This document shows, piece after piece, positions 1 to 7,651 of a DNA stretch of 23,211 nt. Positions within the stretch are counted from its first letter, which is position 1, and each line of letters begins with the position of its first letter. The position numbers and the translations under genes were made by a program. Source of the DNA: JBCBKZ01 sp039026975 (GTDB lineage Bacteria > Bacteroidota > Bacteroidia > J057). The DNA lies in NCBI GenBank assembly GCA_039026975.1, contig JBCCLI010000058.1:1-23211 (forward strand). The letters are read 5' to 3'. The notes beneath the pieces are model-generated. The model was not told the DNA's origin and ran no database searches. It was given only the letters and a program-made list of their open reading frames with translations.

Positions 1-438
1 GACTTAAGCCTACTACATATAGCAGAACATCCGGGAGAGTTTCTGCTGAGGACCCTGAATAGAGTAAGGGTATTCTGGGCATTTGATACATTTACAGGTG
101 CCTGGTGGTACCCGCGGAACAATTTTATAGGGCAAATCATCTTGGGAATAGATGCTATATGTTATCTCTCATTTATGAGTATATGTCTGTTATTTTGGCA
201 TCCCACATTCTCCAGAGATAAGGTAAAGGAGCTAAGCCTGCTGACTATATTAGCGTATGGACTTCCCTACTATTTAGCCTTTTCTCATCCTACGTATCAT
301 TTTGCTATTATACCGCTATTCCTTTTTCTAGGAGAATGGAAAAAGAAACCTACTATGACCCTAACAAAATGGGGGATTCTCTTTTTACTAATAGGAATCC
401 AGTTAGAATGGATCTTTCACATGTCTTCAAGTTTATAG
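1..438 (+). CDS. C-terminal part of a polytopic membrane protein, possibly GT-C/ArnT-like glycosyltransferase (5' truncated)
   Basis: The frame is open from the first base of the window, so the gene starts outside it and only about 145 C-terminal residues are visible. An internal TTG at 142 could be read as a start, but the frame continues upstream without a stop, so truncation by the window edge is more likely. The segment contains NRVRVFWAFDTFTG followed by a tryptophan-rich turn and three to four hydrophobic helices joined by short basic loops, among them one around LAYGLPYYLAFSHPTYHFAI. This layout resembles the C-terminal membrane region of dolichyl-phosphate-mannose/ArnT-type (GT-C) transferases, which would act on lipid-linked sugars at the inner membrane. 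No catalytic residues lie in the visible part, so the family is a guess from layout. The stop is followed after one base by the MazG-like gene, which suggests cotranscription. Confidence 0.55.
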   Translation, partial: DLSLLHIAEHPGEFLLRTLNRVRVFWAFDTFTGAWWYPRNNFIGQIILGIDAICYLSFMSICLLFWHPTFSRDKVKELSLLTILAYGLPYYLAFSHPTYHFAIIPLFLFLGEWKKKPTMTLTKWGILFLLIGIQLEWIFHMSSSL

Positions 439-439
439 T

Positions 440-769
440 ATGACTATCAAAGAAGCCCAACAAACGGTAGATACCTGGATCAACACCATAGGGGTACGCT
501 ACTTTTCAGAGCTCACTAACATGGCTATTCTCACAGAAGAAGTAGGAGAAGTAGCCAGAATCATGGCCCGTAAATATGGTGATCAATCTTTCAAGAAGTC
601 TGATGAGGAAGTGGACTTAGGGGATGAAATGGCAGATGTCCTTTTTGTGCTGATTTGTCTGGCTAATCAAACGGGGATAGACCTGGAGGAAGCCCTCCGC
701 AAAAACCTGGATAAGAAAACCAAGCGAGATAAGGACAGGCACAAAAATAATGAGAAGCTATCCTCATAG
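440..769 (+). CDS. MazG-like nucleotide pyrophosphohydrolase
   Basis: A 109-residue protein of the all-alpha NTP pyrophosphatase (MazG/iMazG) superfamily. Such enzymes hydrolyse nucleoside triphosphates to monophosphate plus pyrophosphate, often to clean up non-canonical nucleotides or adjust alarmone-linked pools. The metal-binding signature is complete: LTEEVGEVAR near residues 31-40 gives the first ExxE pair, and LGDEMADVLF near 61-70 gives the second ExxD pair. A basic tail rich in Lys and Asp follows (KKTKRDKDRH). The length fits the single-domain forms common in Bacteroidota rather than the two-domain MazG of E. coli. The ATG begins one base after the stop of the upstream membrane-protein gene, so the two are probably cotranscribed. 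The family call is firm; the physiological substrate cannot be read from the sequence. Confidence 0.88.
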   Translation: MTIKEAQQTVDTWINTIGVRYFSELTNMAILTEEVGEVARIMARKYGDQSFKKSDEEVDLGDEMADVLFVLICLANQTGIDLEEALRKNLDKKTKRDKDRHKNNEKLSS

Positions 770-776
770 GGAGCCA

Positions 777-804
777 GTAGAAACGCGATACATCGCGTCT
801 CTAC
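777..804. repeat. 28-bp near-perfect inverted repeat (dispersed palindromic element candidate)
   Basis: The arms GTAGAAACGCGAT (777-789) and ATCGCGTCTCTAC (792-804) are separated by two bases and pair in 12 of 13 positions. The single mismatch lies in the AAA/TCT part. The repeat sits between two convergent genes, 8 bases after the MazG-like stop. Palindromes of the type GTAGAGACG...CGTCTCTAC are familiar as high-copy intergenic repeats in several bacterial genomes. Only one copy is seen in this window. No T-run follows directly, so it is not a classical intrinsic terminator, though it could act as a 3'-end hairpin for both transcripts. Confidence 0.6.
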
Positions 805-843
805 CTCTCATCATAAACTGCTAAGAAAAATTTTTATCTAAGG

Positions 844-3387
844 CTAATTCATTAGGAAGACCGCGTTCCCTAGAAGTAGCTTTCCTTGATGCCAGAATCC
901 TCTAAAGGTAGGAGAATCAGCCAGGTAAATGATCTGTCCACTTCCCATTCTTTCTACGCCTATAGCCAGGCTGTGTGCTAAGCGTTTTTTAAGCCTATGA
1001 CCTGTGAATCCAGCTGTGTGTGCGCCTGGTTTATAGGCACCTACATTCCATCCTCCAGACCTGAAGTAAGGATATACAGAGCTGTTTCTTTTCACCACAT
1101 GTATATGATCCCCTAATCCAAAGGCCAGTGGATGAGTCTCATCAAGTTCTATACGGTAAATGCTACCTGCCACATAGTCTGAAAGATTATTTCTTTCCTG
1201 CTCATCATAGACTTTCAAGTAAATTTCAGGATCTATTTCTTCTTCTGGATCTCCTCCACCAAGCTCAGCTGCAGCAGCTTCTACTGATTTAGCTAGCGCT
1301 GTATTCCCCTCTTCTTTCATCCTTGTAAAACCATCCACCGCCCTGTCCAGGGCTATAAGGGTTCCGCCGCCTCGGACATAAGACTTAAGGCTCTCCATTT
1401 GGTCTCCATACCTTCCACTGGGAAGTAAGATGACATCAAATTCATCCAGGGACACATTATTCAAGTAATGAGTGTGAAGCAGGGTTATGGGATACTGTAA
1501 GTCTTGTTCAAAGTGGTGCCATAGTTCTCCCATAGCAAGGGGGTTACTTCCATCTCCCCCAATAAGTCCTACCTTAGGAGCACTAAGGGGAGCTACCCGG
1601 TAAGACCCGAAGTCCTTTCCTTCATCTACATACCCTGTATAGACTGGGGTCAGCGTCCTTCCATGAGCATTAGCTAATGCCAGAAGGTCTGATTGAAAGG
1701 AGGGATTTCCATTATCAGTCCTTAGAAAAATTAGGCTTCCTCTGCTAAAATTGTCATTACCTATAGTAAAAGCCTGTGTACTCTGTCTGGCACGGATACC
1801 CTGCTGGAAGGCAGCTGCTAAAAATCTAACGTCCGCCTGATCTTCCCATCCCATGATAAAGGCATATGGATCACCTTCTGGGGTGGGTGTGGAGACAGTA
1901 GGAGCGGTAAATGCTGCTAGGCTCCCTGTAGGCTTTCCGTCAGTAGCATAGGCCTCCACCCCAAACACATAAGGTAAGGCCCAGGCAGTCATATCATACG
2001 TAATAGAATCTTCCAAATAGGTGGTAGGTTCAAATAAAGCCTGTACCATTTTTCCCCTTTTTTGTTCTATGGGCACCAGAAGATCCCCTTGGTCTATGTT
2101 GATGCTGATTTTTTCCCGTCTTTGGTAGTCAAAGCCAGAGGTTTTGGTATTAGCGGAAGCACTCCCGTAAGTTATTCCCTGTTTATCCAATAAATCCGTT
2201 ATCGCGAGTAGTTTATCTGAATTATTAGAAGCGGGAATGACAAAAGTGTGATAAGGACTATTCAGGCTTTTCTGGGTAGGAGAAAAGAAGCTATTAAATT
2301 CCCTCAGCATCCTTTCTTTATTGTCAAACGCCGTTTCTATCGTAGAAAGGCCCGTGGTCACGTGATGGGTGATCCTGTCTTTCAGGGTCAAGGTGTCTCC
2401 TGTATTAGTCAGAACAGCTACGCCGGCTCTTCCTGAGCCCCCTTGCTCGTAGGTAAATCCTATAGCCCCATTAAAGGTAGGCCATGTATCTCCATAGCTG
2501 GGATATAGTAAGTCAAATACTTCTTTGGTAAAGTAAAGCCAGCCTTCTTCATCAAAGTATTTAGCGTGGTTTCTACCTGTGAGTTCCTGAAACTCCCTTT
2601 GCCAGGGGGTAATGATAGCATGGTAAGGCTTAGCCGCCGGGGCAAAGTAATAAGGAGAATTAGGCCCCATCTCATGAAAATCTACATGTACCTGTGGCAT
2701 CCACCGCATATATTCTTTCATCCGTACCTGAGATTCTACCTGTGTCTGCCATGCCCAGTCTCTATTTAGGTCAAAGAGGTAATGGTTATACCTTCCTCCG
2801 GGCCACGGCTCTCTGTGTTCCATAGCAGATGGATCAGGGTTCACCATGCTGTGTTGGTACTGATTGTACCAGTTGGTATACCTATCTTTCCCGTCCGGAT
2901 TTAAGCAGGGATCCAGGATCACTACCATATCCTTTAGCCATACGTCAGAGCCTGCTGCCTGCTGGGTGGCTAGTAAGTAAAGCGTTTCCATAACTGCTTC
3001 AGAGCTAACCGCTTCATTTCCGTGAACATTATAGCTCAACCATACAATGGGAAGTTGGGGGCTAGCAGGATCTCCTTCTGCCAGGCCAGCATGCTGAAGG
3101 TTACTGTTCCTGATTTCATCCAGTTTTACCATGTTTTCCGGGTCAGTTATGAAAACCAGCTGGAGGGGCCTTCCTTCATAGGTACTCCCATAGGTCAGAG
3201 CACTTACAGCTCCAGAGGATTCTGCTACAGCCTCCACATAAGCTGAAATTCTGTGATGATAGGTAAATTTTTCTCCTAGCTCATATCCCAGGAAGTCTGC
3301 TGGACTTGGAATAGGTTGACTTACAACAGATAAACTGGATAGGATCAGCCAGCATCCCATCAGCTGTGTAAATATCGTGCTTCTCAT
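844..3387 (-). CDS. Secreted M14-family zinc carboxypeptidase with C-terminal GATase/DJ-1-like domain
   Basis: The frame opens at 3483, but the ATG at 3387 (32 codons in) gives a clean signal peptide, MRSTIFTQLMGCWLILSS..., and is the preferred start, making 847 residues. The mature protein carries the M14 fold. In numbering from this start, YNVHGNEAVSSEA holds zinc ligands His122 and Glu125. The substrate-site Arg is in DLNRDW (about 209), the third zinc His is in VDFHEMG (His238), and the catalytic Glu is in TYEQGG (Glu314). These features fit an active metallopeptidase working in the periplasm or outside the cell. The C-terminal half includes an alpha/beta segment (VILLPSGRYGDQMESL... then GGGTLIALD) resembling a glutamine-amidotransferase/DJ-1-like fold without an obvious nucleophile. 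Length and layout match the large M14 proteins common in Cytophagales. It is a single gene, divergent from the toxin-antitoxin module. No convincing TAnnTTTG promoter was found upstream. Confidence 0.88.
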   Translation of the reverse strand: MRSTIFTQLMGCWLILSSLSVVSQPIPSPADFLGYELGEKFTYHHRISAYVEAVAESSGAVSALTYGSTYEGRPLQLVFITDPENMVKLDEIRNSNLQHAGLAEGDPASPQLPIVWLSYNVHGNEAVSSEAVMETLYLLATQQAAGSDVWLKDMVVILDPCLNPDGKDRYTNWYNQYQHSMVNPDPSAMEHREPWPGGRYNHYLFDLNRDWAWQTQVESQVRMKEYMRWMPQVHVDFHEMGPNSPYYFAPAAKPYHAIITPWQREFQELTGRNHAKYFDEEGWLYFTKEVFDLLYPSYGDTWPTFNGAIGFTYEQGGSGRAGVAVLTNTGDTLTLKDRITHHVTTGLSTIETAFDNKERMLREFNSFFSPTQKSLNSPYHTFVIPASNNSDKLLAITDLLDKQGITYGSASANTKTSGFDYQRREKISINIDQGDLLVPIEQKRGKMVQALFEPTTYLEDSITYDMTAWALPYVFGVEAYATDGKPTGSLAAFTAPTVSTPTPEGDPYAFIMGWEDQADVRFLAAAFQQGIRARQSTQAFTIGNDNFSRGSLIFLRTDNGNPSFQSDLLALANAHGRTLTPVYTGYVDEGKDFGSYRVAPLSAPKVGLIGGDGSNPLAMGELWHHFEQDLQYPITLLHTHYLNNVSLDEFDVILLPSGRYGDQMESLKSYVRGGGTLIALDRAVDGFTRMKEEGNTALAKSVEAAAAELGGGDPEEEIDPEIYLKVYDEQERNNLSDYVAGSIYRIELDETHPLAFGLGDHIHVVKRNSSVYPYFRSGGWNVGAYKPGAHTAGFTGHRLKKRLAHSLAIGVERMGSGQIIYLADSPTFRGFWHQGKLLLGNAVFLMN

Positions 3388-3589
3388 AAATCTAAGGGCT
3401 GTCAATATTGATTGTAGGTTAAAAGAAGGGGAAGATAAATAAAAGCAAAGTGAGAAAAGTAGTCGTACAGCTAAAAAAATCAACTTTAAGAGGATAATTA
3501 AACTGAAATTATATACTTATTTCATTTTAAAGTGAAAAAATGAATAACTTTTACTATATTGCTAACGTTAAAGGGATAAAAGCCGGTTT

Positions 3590-3949
3590 ATGACCCAGCA
3601 AGAAGTGCTCAGGAAGTTTTTAATAAGCTTTCAGGAAAAGGCAGAGCAGTGGGGAATCGTCTACTATCAGCGGAAGAAGAATCTGCAAGCCTTGCTCGAT
3701 TTGGAAATAGATCCAGCTTTTAGGGAACACATCCTTAGGAAGGAAATAAGATGGAGAGATTATTACCGTGGTCCCCGGCCTGATGCTTTGATTAAAGGAG
3801 GAGAGTATTGGGAGTTTGGGAAGGATATTAAGGCTGTAGAGGTCTATGTAAAGATTTCTTTAGGAAGAGCGGATGGCCCCGCCATATGTATGTCTTTTCA
3901 TCCGGCAGAACGAAAAATAATCTATCCTTATCAGGAGACTAAGAATTAA
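3590..3949 (+). CDS. Candidate MqsR-like type II toxin of a Panacea-type toxin-antitoxin pair
   Basis: A 119-residue basic protein encoded 19 bases upstream of the Panacea-domain antitoxin. The recognisable part is the C-terminal half: the segment DYYRGPRPD, then GGEYWEFGKDIKAVEVYVKI, then AICMSFHPAE near residues 72-110. It follows the pattern I associate with short Bacteroidota proteins annotated as MqsR-family (RelE-like fold) mRNA interferases, where a beta-sheet ends in a YxKI strand and an ISFH strand. MqsR toxins cleave mRNA, classically at GCU sites. The partner being an MqsA/Panacea-like antitoxin, and the toxin-first order seen in mqsRA, strengthen the call. Similarity is recalled, not computed. 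Catalytic residues are uncertain; the conserved Lys/Arg and His in the last strands are candidates. The two genes are almost certainly one operon. Confidence 0.62.
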   Translation: MTQQEVLRKFLISFQEKAEQWGIVYYQRKKNLQALLDLEIDPAFREHILRKEIRWRDYYRGPRPDALIKGGEYWEFGKDIKAVEVYVKISLGRADGPAICMSFHPAERKIIYPYQETKN

Positions 3950-3954
3950 CTAAC

Positions 3955-3963
3955 AGAAAGGAG
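3955..3963 (+). promoter_or_regulatory. Shine-Dalgarno site of the antitoxin gene
   Basis: AGAAAGGAG ends 5 bases before the ATG at 3969. It is one of the few strong Shine-Dalgarno matches in the window; most genes here have none, as is usual in Bacteroidota. It supports the antitoxin start and would favour antitoxin production over toxin from a shared mRNA. Confidence 0.6.
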
Positions 3964-3968
3964 TCATC

Positions 3969-4964
3969 ATGAAAAGTCCGTTCACAGGAGGAGAAGCCTT
4001 GTTGCGAAAGGAATGGGCGCAACAGACTTTCAGAGGGGACACGTTTGACATATACAGGCATTATTATGTCTGTGCAGATACACAAGAAGAGTTTAGCACC
4101 CAGGACTTGGATGAGCTAAATACAGCACAGGTTTATAATCAGTATCGTGCCTTATATCGCATACCTTTCCCAAGTGAAATCACTGAGATAAGAGAAAGAT
4201 ATGGGCTCTCAGCTGCCAGGATGTCAGAAGTATTGGATTTTGGAATTAACTCCTACCGCAAGTATGAACTAGGAGAAATACCCAGCTTAGCCAATGCCAA
4301 GCTCATTAAATTAGCTCGAAATCCAGAAACCCTTATGTCTTTTGCGGAAGAAAAGAGAGCCTTATTTTCTTCAAATGCCTTTCAGAGGCTGGAGAATAGA
4401 TTGGCCGAGCTAAATGAAAGAGAGAATTTGTCGGCTATCGTGGGTTACATCTGGAATCATCATATGGAGGCTAATAGATTTACGGGTTACGTAAAGCCTA
4501 ACTTTGAAAAGGTAGCTAACTTCGTGATGTTTTTTGCCCAGAGATGTGAGCCCCTAAAAACCCGGATGAATAAGCTCTTATTCTACTGTGATTTCTATCA
4601 CTACAAGAAAACAGGCCTAGCTATCTCAGGCTGTAATTATAGAGCTATTCAGATGGGGCCCGTTCCTTCTCATTTCCATGAACTGTTTGGCATCTTGGAG
4701 TCAGAAGGTTATGTGAGAATAGAAGAGAAACTATTTGAGCATGGCGGGGTAGGAGAACAGTTTTATTTAGGGAAGGATATTGATCGATCCCTATTTTCAG
4801 AAGATGAATTAGCAAGTATGGAAGAGATAGCTACTTATTTTGAAGAGATCAGAACGCGCCAAATGATTACCCTCTCTCATGAAGAAGAAGCCTGGAAGGA
4901 AAATGAAGGATCACGTCAATTAATTGATTATCAGAAATATGCTTTTGATTTGAAAGCACTGTAA
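3969..4964 (+). CDS. Panacea/SocA-domain (DUF4065) antitoxin with MqsA-like N-terminus and helix-turn-helix
   Basis: A 331-residue protein with three parts. Residues 1-60 resemble the zinc-finger region of MqsA/YgiT antitoxins, but three of the four expected cysteines are replaced: MKSPFTGGEA stands where CxxCG would be (Ser3, Thr6), and VCADTQE keeps only Cys35. Residues 65-125 form an Xre/MqsA-type helix-turn-helix, with ERYGLSAARMSEVLDFG and the recognition-helix region NSYRKYELGE. The C-terminal half holds a Panacea/SocA domain (about 178-260): FEKVANFVMFF, then MNKLLFYCDFYHYKKTG, then MGPVPSHFHELF. Panacea domains are known as promiscuous neutralising modules for many unrelated toxins. 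The upstream gene is the predicted cognate toxin; the HTH suggests autoregulation of the shared promoter. An intrinsic terminator follows. The domain call is strong; the identity of the neutralised toxin rests on gene order. Confidence 0.85.
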   Translation: MKSPFTGGEALLRKEWAQQTFRGDTFDIYRHYYVCADTQEEFSTQDLDELNTAQVYNQYRALYRIPFPSEITEIRERYGLSAARMSEVLDFGINSYRKYELGEIPSLANAKLIKLARNPETLMSFAEEKRALFSSNAFQRLENRLAELNERENLSAIVGYIWNHHMEANRFTGYVKPNFEKVANFVMFFAQRCEPLKTRMNKLLFYCDFYHYKKTGLAISGCNYRAIQMGPVPSHFHELFGILESEGYVRIEEKLFEHGGVGEQFYLGKDIDRSLFSEDELASMEEIATYFEEIRTRQMITLSHEEEAWKENEGSRQLIDYQKYAFDLKAL

Positions 4965-5019
4965 GAACTATAGCACTGTTTACTTTTCTCGTTCTTTTGT
5001 AAAAGTCCGATAGGTTTAG

Positions 5020-5054
5020 CCCTCCTGTTTTATGGCAGTGAGGGTTTTTCTTTT
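5020..5054 (+). terminator. Intrinsic terminator after the toxin-antitoxin module
   Basis: CCCTC (5020-5024) pairs with GAGGG (5040-5044), with an inner CTG/CAG stem and an 8-base loop. It is followed directly by TTTTTCTTTT. It lies 55 bases after the antitoxin stop and 46 bases before the next start, so it separates the module from the aminotransferase gene. Confidence 0.75.
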
Positions 5055-5100
5055 AATTATTCTATCTTGTAAAAAAGTTGTTATACTAACTAATTAGGAT

Positions 5101-6210
5101 ATGATTAAGATTCCCTCTCATATAGATACACTTGCTGCCTACGAGCCAGGAGCATCTCAGATTACTCTTTCAGAAGGCCAAAGGTGGGAGGATATCATTA
5201 TGCTGGCGAGTAATGAAAATCCGCTCGGAGTACCTGCATCAGCTGAAGAAGCTGCCTCTGAGGTAATGAAGAAGGTAAATCTATATCCTGATGCCAGAGG
5301 GGCCCTTCTAAAAGAAGCACTGGCAGCCCAGTTAGCTATTAATCCTACCCAAATTCATCTTGGAAATGGGTCAGATAGTATCCTGCTCAGGCTCATGCGA
5401 GCTATGTGTGAGGGAAAAGAAGAGGTATTGACATCACAGCATACTTTTGCTGCTACCTCCGTTCAGGCTCATATACAGGATGTACCCATACGTTACGTCC
5501 CTATGCAGGAGGGATATACCTTTGATCTGGAGACTATCCTGGATCAGATTCAGGGCCACACTAAAATGATCTACCTCTGTAATCCTAATAATCCTACGGG
5601 CAGTATGCTGCCAGAGAAGGAAGTAATGGCATTTTTGGAGAAAGTCCCTGAGCAGGTATTGGTCATTATGGATGAAGCCTACTATGAGTTTGCTACTTTT
5701 CTCTCAGATGAGTTTCCTGTTTATCATACCTACGCACGTCCTAATGTTCTCACACTGAGAACTTTCTCTAAAGCGTATGGACTAGCTGGCTTAAGAATAG
5801 GCTATGCTATAGGAGACCCCGCTATCATTTCAGTCCTGGATAAGGTTTCTTTACCCTTTGAACCTAATGCAGTAGCCCAGGCGGCAGCTTTAGCAGTATT
5901 AGGAGATCATACTTTTAAACACAGAACCGTCTCTCTTAATAAAGAGGTATTAACACAGTATTATCAGATACTATCGGAAATAGATATCCCCTATGTTTCT
6001 TCTTTCGGGAACTTTGTGATGCTAACCCTTCCTAATACAGCCACAAGAAATGCCTTATTCACCCATCTACTAGCGCAAAATATTCTCGTGAGAAAGCTAG
6101 CGTCTCTTGAGAATTGCCTGAGGATAGGAACAGGAACCCTGGCCCAAACAACCCTATTAACGGCAGCCTTAAAGGCTTTCTCTCTCGCAGAAAAAGCCTC
6201 ATCTATGTAG
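5101..6210 (+). CDS. hisC: Histidinol-phosphate aminotransferase family protein (HisC-like)
   Basis: A 369-residue fold-type I PLP aminotransferase of the HisC family. It shows LASNENPLG (35-43), LGNGSDSILL (87-96), CNPNNPTG (160-167), MDEAYYEF (190-197) and the PLP-lysine motif RTFSKAYGLAGLRIGY with Lys224. Length and motif order match HisC. HisC converts imidazole-acetol phosphate and glutamate to histidinol phosphate and 2-oxoglutarate in histidine synthesis; paralogues act on aromatic amino acids. No other his genes lie nearby, so this copy stands alone. It could be a second, aromatic- or tyrosine-type paralogue rather than the pathway enzyme. It is preceded by a terminator, so it should have its own promoter, but I see no clear consensus in the 46 bases between. 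The following MarR-type gene is 134 bases downstream and may or may not be linked. Confidence 0.82.
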   Translation: MIKIPSHIDTLAAYEPGASQITLSEGQRWEDIIMLASNENPLGVPASAEEAASEVMKKVNLYPDARGALLKEALAAQLAINPTQIHLGNGSDSILLRLMRAMCEGKEEVLTSQHTFAATSVQAHIQDVPIRYVPMQEGYTFDLETILDQIQGHTKMIYLCNPNNPTGSMLPEKEVMAFLEKVPEQVLVIMDEAYYEFATFLSDEFPVYHTYARPNVLTLRTFSKAYGLAGLRIGYAIGDPAIISVLDKVSLPFEPNAVAQAAALAVLGDHTFKHRTVSLNKEVLTQYYQILSEIDIPYVSSFGNFVMLTLPNTATRNALFTHLLAQNILVRKLASLENCLRIGTGTLAQTTLLTAALKAFSLAEKASSM

Positions 6211-6344
6211 GGTGAAATTGATAAAAAGTAAGTCCTTAGTAGGTATTTTTACGGCTAATGAATTTTTTTCAAGTTCTTATAGTAATTTTTGCATAAGTTG
6301 TGGCCTAATTTTTCGAATACTTTATCTATCAGATTTTTTCGAAA

Positions 6345-6806
6345 GTGCCAGTAACTAACCCAACAATCGTGGAGCTCACACAGTACGGATTCTATATAGA
6401 GCGAACTGCTAAGCGCATCAAGCAGCATATGCAACGAAAGTTTACCGCAGCTAATTTTGGCATTACGGTGGACCAATGGGTGATCCTGGACGTATTGAGC
6501 TCATTTGATGGATTAAGCCAATTTGAAATAGCTGAAAAAACATACAAAGACGCCCCCACAGTAACCCGAATCATAGACCTGCTCTGTAAGAAGGGCTATA
6601 CCAAAAGAGAGATAGATGGGAAAGACAGGAGGCGCTTTAAAATATTCTTAACCCCCACTGGAAAGAAGAAAATATCAGAGGTCTTGCCCGTAGTGAAAAG
6701 TTGCAGAGAAATAGGGTGGGAAAAGCTTACTGAGACAGACTATTCTCATCTGTTACGTATCATGGATACTATTTTTGGGAATTTTGATGAGGAGAAGGTG
6801 GGGTAG
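6345..6806 (+). CDS. MarR-family winged-helix transcriptional regulator
   Basis: A 153-residue protein with the MarR layout. An N-terminal dimerisation helix (TQYGFYIERTAKRIKQHMQRKF) is followed by FGITVDQWVILDVLSSFDGLSQFEIAEKT, the helix-turn-helix with recognition helix around APTVTRIIDLLCKKGYT (75-93), and the wing EIDGKDRRRFKIFLT with its conserved D-x-R-R pattern. C-terminal helices complete the dimer interface. MarR proteins are dimers that bind palindromic operators and usually respond to small phenolic or oxidising ligands; the target genes here are unknown. The chosen start is GTG at 6345, since a stop lies 39 bases upstream in frame; the GTG at 6369 is a possible alternative. The gene converges on the VLRF1-like gene with a single base between the stop codons, leaving no room for a separate terminator. 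Confidence 0.85.
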   Translation: MPVTNPTIVELTQYGFYIERTAKRIKQHMQRKFTAANFGITVDQWVILDVLSSFDGLSQFEIAEKTYKDAPTVTRIIDLLCKKGYTKREIDGKDRRRFKIFLTPTGKKKISEVLPVVKSCREIGWEKLTETDYSHLLRIMDTIFGNFDEEKVG

Positions 6807-6807
6807 G

Positions 6808-7521
6808 TTAGGCCTCTTCTGGCAGGTAAGCCCTTAGCATCTCCTGCGGACCATGAAAAGTGACTCTTCCTTTTTTTACAAATGTATTTACCGCCAGCAA
6901 TTCCTCCATACTGGGAATCTTGACATCTCTGGGAATCCGGATTAGTCTTTCATCTTTTTTCTCAAAAGGAGGTGTTACGTTAGACTTAAATAGTAGTCCC
7001 CACAGCTGGGCAGAGCAGCTGTAGAGTATCCTTTCCGGTTCAAACTCTTCCTCCCATTCAGTCAGCTTATCATTAATTTCTTCAAAGAAAGAAATAGTAT
7101 TGGCTAATCTTATCCTGGAACCCGCTTTAGACTTACCCTTGCTATTTAAATAGCTGATTTGAGATTTTCCCCTTTTATGCCTCTTCATATACTTCTTGAT
7201 GTTCTTGTGGAGGTAAATCTCCCCTTCTTCCGCATATCCCAAGGCAGCTGCTCCCGCCTGTATGAGCACAATCATATAAGGAGGATGGCGTTCTTCTACT
7301 TCTGATAGGTAACTACTGGGGATATAATTCTCTTGAATAGGAGGAAAAGGCAGGGGAAGTCGTATGTCCATTATGGGATTTCTCACTTCATCTATGAGAG
7401 AAAATACGTGTTTTTTGGGATTAACTTCCCACCTGAGATCTGGTAATTCTCCCAAGGCTGACAGAAAAGCTTTAGTTTTTACGCCAGAAAGAAACAAGCT
7501 ATGGGTCTCAGCGGTTTTCAT
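6808..7521 (-). CDS. Probable bacterial VLRF1 (Vms1/Ankzf1-like) release factor or peptidyl-tRNA hydrolase
   Basis: A 237-residue soluble protein without signal peptide. The central region (about 82-180) follows the VLRF1 pattern of the eRF1 superfamily. A strand IVLIQAGAAALGYAEEGEIYLHK is followed by the basic segment KKYMKRHKRGKSQ with Gln121, then SKGKSKAGSRIRLAN, then a helix FFEEINDKLTEWEE, and the closing strand ERILYSCSAQLWGLLF. In yeast Vms1 and human ANKZF1 the equivalent GSQ loop holds the catalytic glutamine, and the SAGxxLRRxN-like stretch follows it; both have counterparts here. Such proteins release stalled nascent chains from peptidyl-tRNA on 60S/50S subunits in ribosome quality control. 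A Bacteroidota-specific VLRF1 group is known in domain databases. The zinc finger and ankyrin parts of the eukaryotic proteins are absent. The family call is from recalled motif patterns. The gene is convergent with the MarR gene and divergent from the YcxB-like gene. Confidence 0.68.
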   Translation of the reverse strand: MKTAETHSLFLSGVKTKAFLSALGELPDLRWEVNPKKHVFSLIDEVRNPIMDIRLPLPFPPIQENYIPSSYLSEVEERHPPYMIVLIQAGAAALGYAEEGEIYLHKNIKKYMKRHKRGKSQISYLNSKGKSKAGSRIRLANTISFFEEINDKLTEWEEEFEPERILYSCSAQLWGLLFKSNVTPPFEKKDERLIRIPRDVKIPSMEELLAVNTFVKKGRVTFHGPQEMLRAYLPEEA

Positions 7522-7651
7522 AATATATCAGCTAAATAGACTAAAAAATTATACGAAATTTTTCATCCACAATGGCAGCTTTACGTACATTTTAGTAAGA
7601 AAGCCTAAGTACCCTTAATACATATCGTTTGTAAATAGATTCTCTAGTTGT

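Noticed and set aside
3388..3483. Upstream extension of the M14 carboxypeptidase gene
   Set aside because: The longer N-terminus adds a second hydrophobic stretch before a proper signal peptide; the ATG at 3387 is more natural. It cannot be fully excluded.
3563..3570. TAACGTTA palindrome as operator of the toxin-antitoxin module
   Set aside because: Well placed 20 bases before the toxin start, but an 8-bp palindrome alone is too short to claim.
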